NCBI GenBank assembly: GCA_911728435.2
Contig: OU452199.1
Span: 38,265,253 to 38,329,252, forward strand
Length of the DNA: 64,000 nt
From: Apoderus coryli
Taxonomy: Eukaryota; Arthropoda; Insecta; Coleoptera; Attelabidae
Direction: 5' to 3'
This document shows, one piece after another, positions 1-16,753 of the stretch. The notes beneath the pieces are model-generated. The model was not told where the DNA came from. It searched no databases and saw only the letters and a list, made by a program, of their open reading frames with translations. The stretch's first letter is position 1; each line of letters begins with the position of its first letter. The translations under genes were made by a program, and so were the position numbers.

Positions 1-64
1 TATATGTTCGGTGCTTGTACTGCATATTATTGACCCTATCGACATTATTATATATTCTGTTTAC

Positions 65-2690
65 CTGAGAACTAATTTTTGGTCCGGTAGCTAACCCCAC
101 AGTAACACCTTGCCTTACAGCCTGCATATGCTTTGGATATATAGCAGCAATCAGACTAGCATTTTCCGGTGATTTATCGAACTTCAAAATATCTTTTGAG
201 TCAACTGAACTATCAGTTGGTAACACTGATAAAGTCACGGTAACTGATTGCATACTGTTACCAATCTTTGTTTCCAGTTTTAAAGTATCCGTTACTCTTG
301 TTAACGGTGATTCACGGTATGCAATTTGTAATGGACCCAAATCGGCTTCTATTTTGTACTCTTTTAGTATTCTATCACGAATTATGTCTAAGTGTAGCTC
401 ACCCATACCTTAAAAATGTTTTTTTTTATATATTATACAAAAGTTATAAACTAAATTTTTGTAATTGTATACCAGCTAGCACTGTTTGTCCAGTCTCTTC
501 ATTATATGTAACCCGTAAACTAGGATCTTCCCGCTGCAACTCAATTAAAGCTTGTTCTAAAGGTGCCTGGTAAGCTAAACTTGGTGGTTCTATCGAACAA
601 AAAAACACTGGTTCAGGAACCTTGGCACCAAATCCAAAAATAAGATTAGAATCATCAAAATTCTCTTCACTTTTACCAGAAAGTTTTAGCATATTCTTCT
701 TCGCTTTTTGGGCTGAAATTTGCGAATTCGTCACCAAATCTCCAGACATTGTTTTCTGAAGAAAAGTTTGTAAAACTTGTAGGTATACCAATGCTCTAGA
801 AATTATTATTTTACGTACCTTAAGTCCTGATGCCACAGCAATATTACCATTATCTACTGTTTCTACCTCTTTAAAATCATCAGCATATGCCACATATAAT
901 TTACCCACTTGCTCAGACTGATCTTGTTGTATACTGTAGATCTTTTGGTTTCTTTTTAAGCTACCATTGTACACTCGCATGAACACCAATGGGCCTTTCT
1001 GTTTATCGTGAATTACCTTAAACGCTCGTGCACATAAACTTTGATCAAAGCTTTTGCCAAATTCTCTAGATGTGTCAACGGGAGATGGCAGGTATAGTAT
1101 GACTGCATCCATGAGAGATTGAACACCGATATTTTTATAGGAACTACCCAAAACAACGGGAACTATTTGCTAAAATGGAGGATAAGGCCAATTAAACGAT
1201 TTCAAACAGTATCGCCATTTGGACAGAGAAAGAACTCAATAAATACTTAATTCACAAATATTATCTCTTTTTAACATAAAAGCCATTGCCAAATTTAGAT
1301 TTCATTCTCGCAGTGGCTTTTATTATTAATCCGAAAGGATTATTTTTAATGACGAACGACATACCCAAATAATGAGCTTTGACCTCAGTATACAAATGAA
1401 CTTCCATCCATATATTATATTGACATTCAGCCTTCAATATTGCTACTCGTTAATGAAGCCTGTATTTGGAATTTAAACACTATACGAAGATAAAAGTAAC
1501 TTCAACTAACCTTGTTTATTGTACATTTTCTTAGGATACTGACAATATCATTTGAAGAAATATTATCAAATGATTCAGACGTAATAACTTTTTCAGCTAA
1601 TTTATCATCCAAATCTGTTAATTTTTCTATAATTTTATAGCGATGTTTATTTGTGGTCTCCAAGTATTTTGCAAGTTTGCTGTTGTTTATCAAACTTTCA
1701 TTTTTAACAGTTTTCTCTTTACCGTTCCCGAAATTCATAAATTCCATGCTTAAAACATCAATAATACCTATAGGAAATTTTACAGGTTCAAAACATAACT
1801 AATTGGTTTTTGTGGAAGGTACTTAGTTTAGTTACTCATGCTTATAGATACAAAACCATAATTTTCATAAATTATTTAATCAATAATATTTCCAGCTTAC
1901 CAATTAATTTTCCATTTTCTCTAACCGGTAATTGCAGCAAAACATATGGTACTTCTAATTTTTTCTCTATTGATTCACAACACATATTTATGTCACTATC
2001 ATTCCTGTCCATTTTATTGACATAAACTATTTTAGGTATTTCATATCTATCAGCTTGTCTCCAGACCGTAATTGTTTGCGCCTCAACACCTAAAATATCA
2101 AATACCTATATCGATCGAATTTGTAGGCGAAAATATCATCAAGAACATGAGTTATATATTTATTCAGTCACAGACTTAACTACAAGTTGGTTAGGGTTCC
2201 TAGAATATAGTTTGTTATACCTGCAGACCCATCTAATATTACTACAGCTCCATCTAAAACATTTAAGGTCTGTTCAACTTCCATGGTAAAATCTATGTGT
2301 CCCGGAGTATCTATAAGATTAAACTGATTTTTCTTCCAATTAAATGTTATGGCAGCGGACGTTATTGTAATACCGCGTTCTCGTTCTTGGTCCATATAAT
2401 CAGTTACTGTGTTTCCATGATGTACTTCTCCCATTTCTTGTATCAAACCAGCGTAGTACAGCATTCTTTCTGTCGTTGTTGTTTTACCTAAAACAAAGAT
2501 TATTAAGTCTTCCTTAAGTTATTATTAGCTGGGCAATAATACCTGCATCAATATGAGCTAAGATTCCAATATTCCGAATTTTATTTATGTCTAAAGATTG
2601 AACAGGTTTGGAATTATTGCTAAATTTACATTGGGGTACAACGAGACACGAACGAGATATACGTAATACATGTCTCCGCAGACAGAGCAT
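65..2690 (-). CDS. GFM2: Mitochondrial ribosome-releasing factor 2 (EF-G2), partial, 7 exons
   Basis: GTPase that works with the ribosome recycling factor to split mitochondrial 55S ribosomes after termination. Exons in transcript order: 2690-2543, 2487-2221, 2089-1901, 1767-1511, 1169-819, 755-473, 408-65. All junctions are GT..AG and sum to 613 in-frame codons. The family is about 740 residues long, so roughly 130 C-terminal residues lie beyond base 1; a donor follows at base 64. The N-terminus ([14 protein letters not shown]) is Arg-rich and looks like a mitochondrial presequence. G motifs are all present: [13 protein letters not shown] (about residues 45-57, its Gly codon split by intron 1), RERGITI (about 85), DTPGH (about 109) and NKMD in exon 3. 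[10 protein letters not shown] in exon 7 is typical of EF-G domain III. EF-G1 is the alternative, but the overall match favours GFM2. The start is the first Met in frame with the GTPase domain that gives a presequence. Confidence 0.93.
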
Positions 2691-3052
2691 AATGAAACTC
2701 GTAATTATAAAAAAATATAATTTGTAAATTGTAAAAAAATTTGAAAAGTATAATTTGTAATTTGAAATGTTGAAAATAAAGGTTAAGGTTGACCATCTGT
2801 CAATTGTCAATTTAATTTTCTTCTTGTCTATTCTTAGCCTTCTCCCAACAAAAAGTTACAAATTAAGTTCGTTTCGAAGGGGCAATAACGTCTTAAAATA
2901 ATTGTTTAAACTCTAATAGTACAAATAATATAATAAGCCAAAGCTTTTAACTTTTAACATCACAAAGGTTTTGGCACAGAAAAAACGGAGTGTTCAGTTA
3001 CTTATCTGTTCAGTCTCTTTTCTGAGGGTTCAGTGTTATTATTTGTTTGGTT

Positions 3053-3165
3053 GGTCGGGTGGGCAATTCTTGATACCCGGGCATAGAACGATCGAGCGAA
3101 GCGAGGCACAGTCAACTAAATTAGCACAGCGTTTCCTCAGTTGTTCGACTCGCCAGTTTTTATAA
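3053..3165 (+). repeat. Dispersed repeat, copy A
   Basis: Contains GGGCAATTCTTGA, then a tRGAACGATcGAGC-like block, then AATTAGCACAGCGTTTCCTC and TTGTTCGACTC. Related copies lie at 3252-3372 (same strand), about 28425-28520 (opposite strand) and, more diverged, near 33618-33690. No coding capacity or terminal inverted repeats were seen; the family is not recognised. Confidence 0.6.
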
Positions 3166-3251
3166 ATAGACCCGCTGGCTGGTGTTTGCAGTGACATGTT
3201 ATGAGCATTGTCTTTATATAAAGACAATTTTATTAGTATATAAGGTCAATG

Positions 3252-3372
3252 GGTGTCTGTGTGGGCAATTCTTGAAAACCGGGTAGTAGAACGATTAGCA
3301 TACCAAATTAGCACAGCGTTGCCTCCGTTCCGTTCTCTCGGTTGTCGGTTGTTCGACTCACCACGTTTCTAG
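3252..3372 (+). repeat. Dispersed repeat, copy B
   Basis: Second copy of the repeat at 3053-3165. It shares GGGCAATTCTTGA, AATTAGCACAGCGTT, CCTC and GTTGTTCGACTC but lacks about 20 bp in the middle. It lies 160 bp upstream of the p31comet start codon, so it may fall within that gene's promoter or 5' UTR. Confidence 0.6.
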
Positions 3373-3530
3373 AACAGAATATACACCCTCGTAATAAAAT
3401 GTGATAAATTTAAGAGAACATCGTTATTCGTTACTGTCAATACAACATGTTAAGTTTAAATAAATTATAATTTAATTCGCAAATCTTCTAGTACGTAAAT
3501 AATATTTGAACAATAAATCACTCAGGAAAA

Positions 3531-4440
3531 ATGTGTCCAAACAAGACTATAGAAGAAATTGATATACAAATAGCTAACGATGTTATTTTAACACCATTAA
3601 CATGTGCATCGTTAATTAACGAAATTTTGAAAGGATTGTTATACCAGAGAAACCAAATCCCATACCCATATCATTGGTTAAAATCAATGGTGAGTAAAAA
3701 GCGAATCCAGGGCAATGATAGCCAAGAAGAGTGCAATAAAAAGATAAATATGACTGTGGAAAAAAATTTTACTATTGCTTCAACCACATATGACACATTA
3801 GAAACGATTATGAAGGAAATTACGAAAGAATTTACAGAACATAGTGTACACATTAAGGAAGTTTTGATAGTATTTGGTACAACACCACAGTTTCCCAAGG
3901 AAGTGTTGACAATAGCTATACCTCCACTCAATTATGAACATTTTGAGAGAAACCATATACACGAAATTAATTCTAATCAACAAAAAATATTGAGGTAAAA
4001 ACTTAATTCAAGATGCGTATAAGGTTTCCCCAATTTTATTTATTTTTAGGAGTATATTCCTGTCACAAGAATGGATGGACAAAATAAACACTAGCATATC
4101 ATGCACGTATACTTATTTGTTCCTCAAGAAACTCTTACCAGTTCCGCATCGATGTGATAGCAATGATTTCTTTACATCAACAAGTCCCTTGAGTTTTCTA
4201 CCAAAAGTTAACCAAATCCAATTAAACCTTATTTATAACACATCTTGTGAACCAAGGAATTGTTGTGGGAATCTCTTAGTGTTTGAGGAAGGTAAACAAG
4301 ATAGAACTACACCTATAAGTGATAATTGTTTAGAAAATAGTGATTTATCTGATGAATTAACATGGTACCAAGCTAAAACGTTGTTAAAAGGATTCAAGGA
4401 CTGTTTCGTAAATAAAGTGTCAGCATCTCAGCTATGGTAA
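3531..4440 (+). CDS. MAD2L1BP: p31comet / MAD2L1-binding protein, 2 exons
   Basis: Spindle-checkpoint silencing factor. In the known family it is a HORMA-fold protein that binds closed MAD2 and delivers it to the TRIP13 ATPase. Exons are 3531-3994 and 4050-4440, with a 55-bp GT..AG intron that splits an Arg codon; total 284 residues, close to the human protein (about 274). Recognisable blocks: ILKGLLYQRNQIPYPYHWLK (residues 32-51) matches the family's LLKxxxYQRxQxPxPYxxLK segment; KILRSIFLSQEWMD at the junction matches its LLRxLFxADxFS segment; WYQAKTLLKGFKDCF near the C-terminus matches the closing WFQxxxxxKGFRE motif that packs on MAD2. The middle (about 55-75) is divergent. A candidate AATAAA lies at 4465. 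The gene is head to head with GFM2. Orthology rests on motif order, not on an alignment. Confidence 0.87.
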
Positions 4441-5051
4441 GGAAATATTTAGTGTACCTAGTTAAATAAATATACAAAATTACGTGTAATTCTGCTCTAT
4501 TTTTAAAATTAGTTGTGGGAACAATTTACACCTATGAAGTTAAGAGTGAGAATGACCCAATTGTTTGTTAAAAGGACATCATCATGCATGCATTCATCTA
4601 GGTTCATACCTACTTCGCTATCTGAATTGAACAACATCTGTAAAAGGACCCGCTAGAAAGTACGAGTGAAGTACTCAGTTATAATTGAATTTCATGAAAA
4701 TATTGCGCTCCTTGTTACAATTTTTAAAATACTTAGGTATGTACTTACCTTTAGGTATTATAAGGTTTATACTTACTAAGTGTTTGTAGGTTCTGAGAAA
4801 TAAAAATTCAAAAAAATTGTCACTATTTAATTCCTCCAAAAAAATAAGAGATCTGCCAGATCTCTCGTTTTCCATATTTTATTTGCTCACTCACCTATTT
4901 GTTAGGTTTTGGTCAAAACTAGAATAATAATCATAATAACTAGTTTCAATTTTACTTCACATGAAAGTTCATTTATCTACTCTTGTATTCCGTTAGATAT
5001 CTGACAACTGATAAATACAAAATGAGCAGAATCACACGTTAAATATACAGG

Positions 5052-5482
5052 GTTTCACGAAAGTGAACGTCATTAGTATGGAGTGATAAGACGATTGTTT
5101 ACTAACCAGACAAACTTAAAAGTTTTTTTTATTCTCAAGAAGTTATTACGAAGAACAATGAAAGTCTTACTCCACGAAAATATATTATAATACAAAACAA
5201 AATATTTGTATGCAAAATAATTCTATGTATTTTGCCTACATTTGACGTTAACACATTACAATGGTTTTCGTAAGTTTAATAACTTTCAACAAAAAAAAAA
5301 GAATTACATATATTTTCTGGAATAATAAGACTTTAATTTTTATGAATAATTGTAACTTTAAATTGACTTTTTATATAAATTAATATATAATTATATATTT
5401 TTAATGCGTCTAAAATTAAATTAACAACAATAATCTGAGTTAATTGTATGATTAGTGCTAATTGACGTGAACTTTCGAGACA
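5052..5482. mobile_element. MITE-like element with imperfect terminal inverted repeats
   Basis: The left end, starting at 5052, contains CGAAAGTGAACGTCATTAG. The right end (to 5482) is its imperfect reverse complement, CTAATTGACGTGAACTTTCG. The interior is AT-rich with no coding content. The left end follows TATACAGG. Class not assigned. Confidence 0.45.
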
Positions 5483-5785
5483 AATAGCTGTTTTTTTTAT
5501 ATAATATATATACTTACATATTATACGAGTAATTGATTTATTATATCTTTTTATGAATAGTTTATTGTATTTTATGATCGAATAATTAATTTTTAATATG
5601 CTGTGTATATGTTTTATCAATTCCAGACCTCAAGTATAATATTATAATTCAGCATAAATATGTAAACTTTTTTCAACAATTAGGTAATTGTGTTTTGCTA
5701 CATCATTTTTTATAACAATTAAAAATGTTTATACTTATTTAAATCAATAAAAAATATATTTTCTTATTTTTGGAAGTTTTTATAA

Positions 5786-6320
5786 ATGATTTATTTATTA
5801 TTTATTTATTTATTATTTATTTATTCATTTACGGACTTAAGTCCATTATACAAAACACAAATATAAATTTAATTACATCAAGATTACAGAACCATAAAAA
5901 CAATAATTCAATAATAAGCATACAGCTACAAAAATTTAAACATCTTGAAGAGCTGAACATAAAAATGAAATATCAAACAATAGCACATTAATAACAATAA
6001 AACAAAATGTCTTAGCGAATGTGATGACGTTGCCGCAAACCCTTAACAAACTCACCGTAAGTTGAAAAAAAATCGAGATCCGGATCGACAGCCAGGTGAC
6101 GATTAGCCGATCTCAAAACTCGTGGAATAAATCCATGAGACGTACAATTTCTGCGACAGAACGGCTCATGAAACAGCCGAGTACCTCTGACCCGACGCAC
6201 TGGAACGCGAAAGGTAATCTCGCACAATAAGTGCGAAGAGGAGACTAAACCATTCAACACCCTGTACAAAACAATCAGATCCTTCACGCTTCTCCGCTCA
6301 GCCAAAATGGTCAATCTCAA
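5786..6320 (-). mobile_element. 5'-truncated non-LTR retrotransposon, 3' end with simple-repeat tail
   Basis: On the minus strand 6320-6012 encodes a ~100-residue fragment (RRSVKDLIVLYRVLNGLVSS ... VPVRR ... LFHEPFCRRN). It resembles the extreme C-terminus, after the reverse transcriptase, of Jockey-like LINEs. It is followed by a short 3' UTR and a tail of repeated AAATA units at about 5835-5786. ORF end, then 3' UTR, then simple-repeat tail is the expected layout for a 5'-truncated LINE insertion. No intact ORF remains. Confidence 0.65.
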
Positions 6321-6854
6321 ATCATCGCACAGTGAAAATATAGATATGAAACAATAGAAAGTAATACCTTAGAAGATTCATACAGAGTGAACACTAAAGG
6401 CTAATTTATAAACTCTGACGTTAAGGCCAACGTGTGACGTTACGTTTGTCGTTTCGCACCACGCTTCAATTTATAAACCTGACGCCGTAGCGACTATGAA
6501 ACGTTTTTACATATCTCCACGCGTGCGCGAAATTATTTGCATAATCTTTATGTGATAGACTATACAAATATTCCTTTGATTATACTAATTATATCAGGCG
6601 ACCTGGATCTAAAAATTTGAGGAAGGAATAAAACAGAAATAGTATATTAAGTATTGAGAACAGTAAGTGTAGTTTACCGATCGACGACAATGTTTGGGCG
6701 ACTGAGTGAAGCAAATTCGCCAAAATTTGAAGAGATCGGTTCCCCGTGTTCAAATCCCGCTTAGCAGCTTTAGTGTTGACATTTTGAAAACCATTTTTTT
6801 TATATGTAGGAACTCTATTTCAAGGGCTGCTAAGGCACAACAGTGATGTTTACA

Positions 6855-6967
6855 TAATGGATTTTGTTCTTGGGTTGTAATTAAAACACATTATAAGTGC
6901 AATCAAACTCCTGTTTCACTTAGAATGTGTTTTGATTAGAACCTCATCCCAAGAAAAAAATCCATTA
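6855..6967. mobile_element. Short fold-back element
   Basis: Arms 6855-6899 and 6917-6967 are imperfect reverse complements (the left begins TAATGGATTTTGTTCTTGGG, the right ends CCCAAGAAAAAAATCCATTA). The 17-bp centre is unpaired. The right arm carries AACCTCATCCCAA, which also occurs in the arm of the fold-back at 59998-60321, so the two may be related. Confidence 0.6.
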
Positions 6968-8087
6968 TGAAATAATAAAGACGTTTCAAAAAAAAAAAAA
7001 GAATATAGTGATGTTTACGAATATAAATTATTGGAAATCACCTAATTATTAAAAACATTATCTACAACTACCAACAAATGTGGAAGTTTTCCACGGACCA
7101 ATCTTGTTTCATGAGCGCAGGGTTCTGCTGCGCATGGTCAGCGTAGCCTACATGCCGCTCTTTTTGAGACGGTGAAACTGTTCATCTTTGAAACAAGAGG
7201 TTGTTTATTCTGCCTCATCGAATTTATCACGTCACATCGACCGTTCAGGAATTGACAATACCGTGTTAAAAATCAAAATCTTATTCGATCTGGAAATTTT
7301 CAGCACAAACGTAATACGAAAAACTAGGACTTATGAACTGGACTGGACATTTTTCCTAGTTATACATTTTGTTAGATAAAACATTAAACCAAGTATGATA
7401 TATTAAAATATTTTATTATAAATATAACATTAAATTGTAACAAAAATATAAAACATTCAATATTATGTAATAAATACAATACATTTAAATTTGTTTAAAG
7501 CATTTTAAGCATCACATCAGATTAGTCGAGCTCAACCTAAAAACAGGTACCTGCGTTATGCAAGCTTGTAGTTTACAACCTTCAAATTTATGCACATAGT
7601 ACTAGACAAAACATATATGCGTATGAGCTGGAGATTGGTAAAATATTTATTCAAAATTTATTTTTGACGACGATGTTAAAGTATGTATACTTTTCATTTT
7701 AGTGACCAACTTCTTAACGTATAATTTCAAATTGAAAAAATCCCGAAACCGTTAGAAGAAGGAAATAATATTTAAAAGATAAAAATATTTATACCAAACA
7801 TAAAAAAGCCAAAAACAATCGATGCCTTCAAAAATGTAATATTGACTACCAAAACGTTGCAATAACTGTTTCTAGGGTTGGTTCGACCTTCCTGCCAACA
7901 AGCAGCAACTGAATAAATAAATGCCCCGACGTGACGGTATAAATAAATCTAGTAATCAATAATTTTACAGTTAAAGCTTAGTTTGACTTAAAGTTGTTAA
8001 GATTTGAATTAGTCTTTGCTGTAAATCCAAAGTTAAAATACTATATTCTACATTAAGAGATTCTGTTTATAATGTTTGGATTAATCG

Positions 8088-13141
<5,054 letters not shown>

Positions 13142-13324
13142 TTTAAATTTAATGTTTTGTTATTATAGAGTTAAGTAAAGGTTATTTTAAATTAGGTTGA
13201 TTGTTCACTGCACATTTTAGACCTAACATACCACGTAATATTTAAATATAGATATTTGTTTTTACTTTTGTTTACTTCATTCTAAATTCCAATTTGGCAT
13301 TACGCATTATCCTTCTCCAAACTC

Positions 13325-13391
13325 AATCAGCTGGCCTAAGTTGACAAGATCAGCTGGCCTAAGTGACAAGATCAGCTGGCCTAAGTGACAT
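13325..13391. repeat. Three-copy 22-bp tandem repeat
   Basis: Three near-identical units built on ATCAGCTGGCCTAAGTGACA lie about 190 bp upstream of the TMEM245 start codon. Each carries an E-box-like CAGCTG, so the array could be regulatory; that is inference. Confidence 0.75.
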
Positions 13392-13611
13392 GGTCAGGTA
13401 CCGCTCACCTCACTCGCATTTTTTGTAAAGGAAGAGCAGAATTATTATCATTGGGTCTAAAACATTTTGAGCCTATTGTCTCAGTTAACTGTCAATCAAA
13501 TTTGTAAATGGACAATACCTAATTTAGATATTATTGACAGACTGTGAGTGAGTGAAAATTTATATTTCTCTAACGCGTATCAGCATATGAACTCGTTACT
13601 CGTTATTAGTA

Positions 13612-14191
13612 GGGAGTTAAGGCAAAGCCAGTGACGTATACGTAAACGTATCTTTTGACATCTACGCATGCGCTCTTTAAATTTATGATACGTTTTACGA
13701 TACGAAGGTCGTAAACATATGTACCTCTACGCGTATCGTATACTTAAACGTATTGAACCGATTGTTGTCGGAATTACATGAACTTGTACGAATATCTAGA
13801 ATAGAACATTAAAAACTCAATCTAAATTGAAAATTAAGCTAAGCTACTTTGCAATAAATACTTTATTATTATTTTTAGTAGTAGTAGTTTATTTTGTAAC
13901 AATTATAAACATTTTTCTGTTATTGTTTATAGATATACATAATAAAATATATATGTATTTGGTAAATAATTAAAAAAACAATAATATTAACAACATAGTA
14001 AATGGAAGTAGAAAAATCTAAAATAGTCTTTTTCTCAAGTAAAGTGTTATCTCTACCTTCCGCATATACGATACGTATTGGATGGCACCTTAACTCTATT
14101 TTGAATGACTGCTTATCTAGTGTAAACATAACCACAATCTCACGTTTACGTATGGAGATACGTATACGTCCTTGGTTTTGCCTTAACTCCC
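13612..14191. mobile_element. MITE family A, copy 1 (580 bp, TA target duplication)
   Basis: Terminal inverted repeats GGGAGTTAAGGCAAA...TTTTGCCTTAACTCCC flanked by TA on both sides (13610-13611 and 14192-14193). Sub-terminal regions are rich in short palindromic motifs such as GTATACG, GATACGT and ACGTATC on both ends. There is no transposase. A second copy in opposite orientation is at 32327-33154. TA duplications suggest mobilisation by a TA-targeting transposase (Tc1/mariner-type or similar), not demonstrated. Confidence 0.85.
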
Positions 14192-15029
14192 TAGTATGTG
14201 GTATTGACACATACAAACCGCGTCGCACTGTAAGACTAGCGTGAAGTTTATGAGTGAAGTCTCAGTCGAAATAACTTGCAGGTTCCCATAGCATACTTTT
14301 GGAAATTATAAATTATCAGGTTCAATGTTGACCCAGTGTCAGATGTAGGATAAGTGCAATCTGCACCAACCCAATTTTGTTATTTAATACAATAATAGGG
14401 TTATTCTTTCGTACTGAACTAAGTGAAAATTGTCAGTTCATTCACGATTGTGCGTATGCTTTCGACATCGGTCACTTCTACCAAAAAACAAAATTCCTAT
14501 CCCCCTTGCTGCTTACTGATCAACCTCTAGGTACCGGTTAGTTTGTTCAGTCAAAGAAAGATTAATGTAGATTAATCTTTGGTTCAGTTAACAGTTAACT
14601 TCTAAAAGTATTGATTATTGAGAGATAATAATTGGAATATGATTTCGAATCAAACCAATAAATAGTAAAAGTTTAAAACATGGATAATAATATCATGGAA
14701 GAAATAATTTTCCAGTTTTCAGAGCAGATTTGGTTGTTTTCACAAGTTTTCAAGGTTAAGTGAAAGACAATCACAAAAAAGATGATCTTTCGGTTTCGCC
14801 AAATATTCAGTTCAGTATAATCACTTGTTCAGATCAATCACTACGAAAAAATAACCCTAATAAAATTGAAATATAACCCTAATAAAATTGAAATATTTGC
14901 TGTAAATATGAACATAAATGATTTAGAATATTGAATTAAATATTGCACATCTTCAAATACCAAAATAAAATAAGTCAGTGTCTTTATAAAAGCAATGGTT
15001 TTGTCATTGCAAAATATTATCAAAACATA

Positions 15030-15235
15030 AAAAATACGGCGCGGGAGATGCCCACAACATGTTCAAACATACCTGTCGATGTGATCATAGTAGTCAAGTA
15101 CATGCTCGCGTGGATAGAGATTGGATGGGCCAAATACTTATTGACGACATAGTCGTGGATGCTGGGTGATGGTAGTCGAGGACCGTGGTTCGGATTCTCC
15201 ACGCTAAACTGTAGGTCCACACTTACGCTGCTTGA
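15030..15235 (+). repeat. Dispersed repeat, copy 1
   Basis: About 200 bp, GC-richer than its surroundings, matched in inverted orientation by 23115-23315. The shared core includes CGAGGACCGTGGTTCGGATT and GTAGGTCCACACTTACGCTG. No open frame that I can assign; probably a TE fragment. Confidence 0.65.
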
Positions 15236-15435
15236 ATATTATCATGACAAAATTCCAATAATACAAGAAAAAAAAATATAAAAAATACGATTTGTCATTA
15301 GAAAAAATGTTTATTAATAAGATAGTTAAGCAATACGAACAATCGTATATAAATGAATTAGGAATACACAAAAATTCAGTTTTTCTGGACAATGTATAGA
15401 ATATTACTGATGTCACTGTGACATGTAAGCTCAAG

Positions 15436-15556
15436 GAGTTCAAAATTACAAAGGTCTGAAAAACAACAATACGATAAGGTTTCAATAATTATGTCGTCAG
15501 TTCATGATTGTAACTTACCCTATTGTTCTTTTTCAGACCTTTGTAATTTTGAACTC
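15436..15556. repeat. Small fold-back (36-bp arms)
   Basis: Arm 15436-15471 (GAGTTCAAAATTACAAAGGT...) is the near-perfect reverse complement of 15521-15556, with about 50 bp between. Typical of a degenerate MITE or hairpin element. Confidence 0.75.
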
Positions 15557-15769
15557 ATAATATGTTAAATAATTCCAACTATATAGCTTTGGTTCTATGG
15601 TAATTTAATTATAAAAACTGGTATTGTGGAGTAGACGTCTTTTATTCAAATCATCATCACTTCTCGCTACTAATATGAATTATTTATAAAATATTTAAAA
15701 GTTAAAAATGTACCTGTTAGGTTTCCCTATGAATATCAAGGAACGGTCCGGATTACTAAACGCAAACAA

Positions 15770-16591
15770 CTTTCAAACATTCTCGCTAGAAGCCTTATAT
15801 ATTTTTTACATTACATAATACCAATCACAAAGAAATTACCTACGAATGTTGAATTGCATTAGTTAAGCCGGGTTAGGAAAATGTTCAAGGGATTTAAAAA
15901 AACATCAAGATTCAACAATATTCCAGGTAATCCTAATCACATCTCCATTGTCCCCCTTTTTAAGAATCTCAAACTCAAACATTGTGTATGTACCTATAGG
16001 TATTGGAATTTCCTCATCAGTAGAATTAGACTAGGGTGATATCCCTGTTGACCTAATCTCCGATAGTGAAAGAGTATTATAGCTGCCAGCAACATCATGT
16101 TTCTTGGAGGTTTATATGTGGACAACGCCCTTTGGTTGGAAAGGTTCGTATCACCGACAACCACTTCCATTACATTCTCGCTAGAAACTTTATTTACTCT
16201 TAACACATTAATGACCTTGCGATATCCAACTCGATATTCCCTACGAATGTTGAACTGCGTTAAGCCCGTTAGAAAGTGCCGGGAATGGTCAAGATATTTA
16301 TAGATCATCAACAGATTCCAGATAATACTAATCACATCGATATCACATCTTTTTAAGAGTATCAAAACTGTATATTGGAATTTCCTCATCACTGCAAGAT
16401 TAGATTAGGATGACATGCCTGTAAGCCTAAATCCCCACTGTGAACGAGTATTATTATAGCTGCCAGCGACATAATGTTTTTTGGAAGTTCATATGTGGAC
16501 AACGCCCTTTGGTTGGAAAGGTTCGCATCACCGACCACCACTTCCATTACATTCTCCCTAGAAACTTTATTTACTCTTAACACGTTATAAT
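15770..16591. repeat. ~374-bp tandem repeat, left part
   Basis: Units begin TATTGGAATTTCCTCATCA at 16000 and 16374, a period of 374 bp, with a more diverged partial unit before 16000. The array is interrupted at 16591 by the gypsy LTR element and resumes at 21530. It has no convincing coding capacity. Confidence 0.8.
16587..16591. other. Target-site duplication (ATAAT), left
   Basis: ATAAT directly precedes the 5' LTR and is repeated directly after the 3' LTR at 21525-21529. Five-bp duplications are usual for Ty3/gypsy integrases. Confidence 0.85.
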
Positions 16592-16753
16592 TGTGAGATA
16601 CATGGCAACATGGGTTGTCATCTGTACAGTTGAACTGACAGATGTATAATATAATAAAGACAGTTACCAACCAGACACCGCACGAGTATCATTTCCTAAC
16701 CTAACACCTATAACGAGATCCCATAGGATTAACATAATATAAAATATATTATA
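16592..16753 (+). repeat. 5' LTR
   Basis: Begins TGTGAGATACATGG and ends ATATATTATA. It contains AATAAA at 16653-16658, a likely poly(A) signal defining R. Note that it ends in TA, not the canonical CA. Confidence 0.93.

Larger units (their letters stand above)
2691..3530. promoter_or_regulatory. Head-to-head intergenic region, probable divergent promoter
   Basis: The 840 bp between the GFM2 start (minus) and the MAD2L1BP start (plus) must hold both 5' UTRs and both promoters unless unseen upstream exons exist. I see no clear TATA box tied to either start. Two copies of a dispersed repeat (about 3053-3165 and 3252-3372) occupy the middle. A shared bidirectional promoter is inferred from the arrangement only. 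Confidence 0.4.
4441..8087. other. Gene-free AT-rich interval between MAD2L1BP and TMEM245
   Basis: No host exon is recognised here. The interval holds an inverted-repeat element (5052-5482), a LINE 3' end (5786-6320) and a short fold-back (6855-6967). The remainder is AT-rich and unassigned; 7400-8087 may include the TMEM245 3' UTR. Confidence 0.5.
14192..15769. other. Gene-free interval with short repeats
   Basis: No exon recognised. Contains a dispersed repeat (15030-15235) and a fold-back (15436-15556); the rest is AT-rich and unassigned. Confidence 0.45.

Noticed and set aside
268..573. 101-codon open frame on the plus strand
   Set aside because: Lies antisense to GFM2 exons 6 and 7; no similarity of its own.
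2971..3165. 64-codon open frame in the GFM2/p31comet intergenic region
   Set aside because: Falls in the dispersed repeat, which has no conserved frame in its other copies.
6700..6775. T-arm-like GGTTCCCCGTGTTCAAATCC suggesting a tRNA or tRNA-derived SINE
   Set aside because: No acceptor, D or anticodon arms could be folded around it.
16097..16303. Open frames on both strands in the 374-bp repeat
   Set aside because: They recur only because the unit is repeated; the frames are not conserved with protein-like substitutions and match nothing known.
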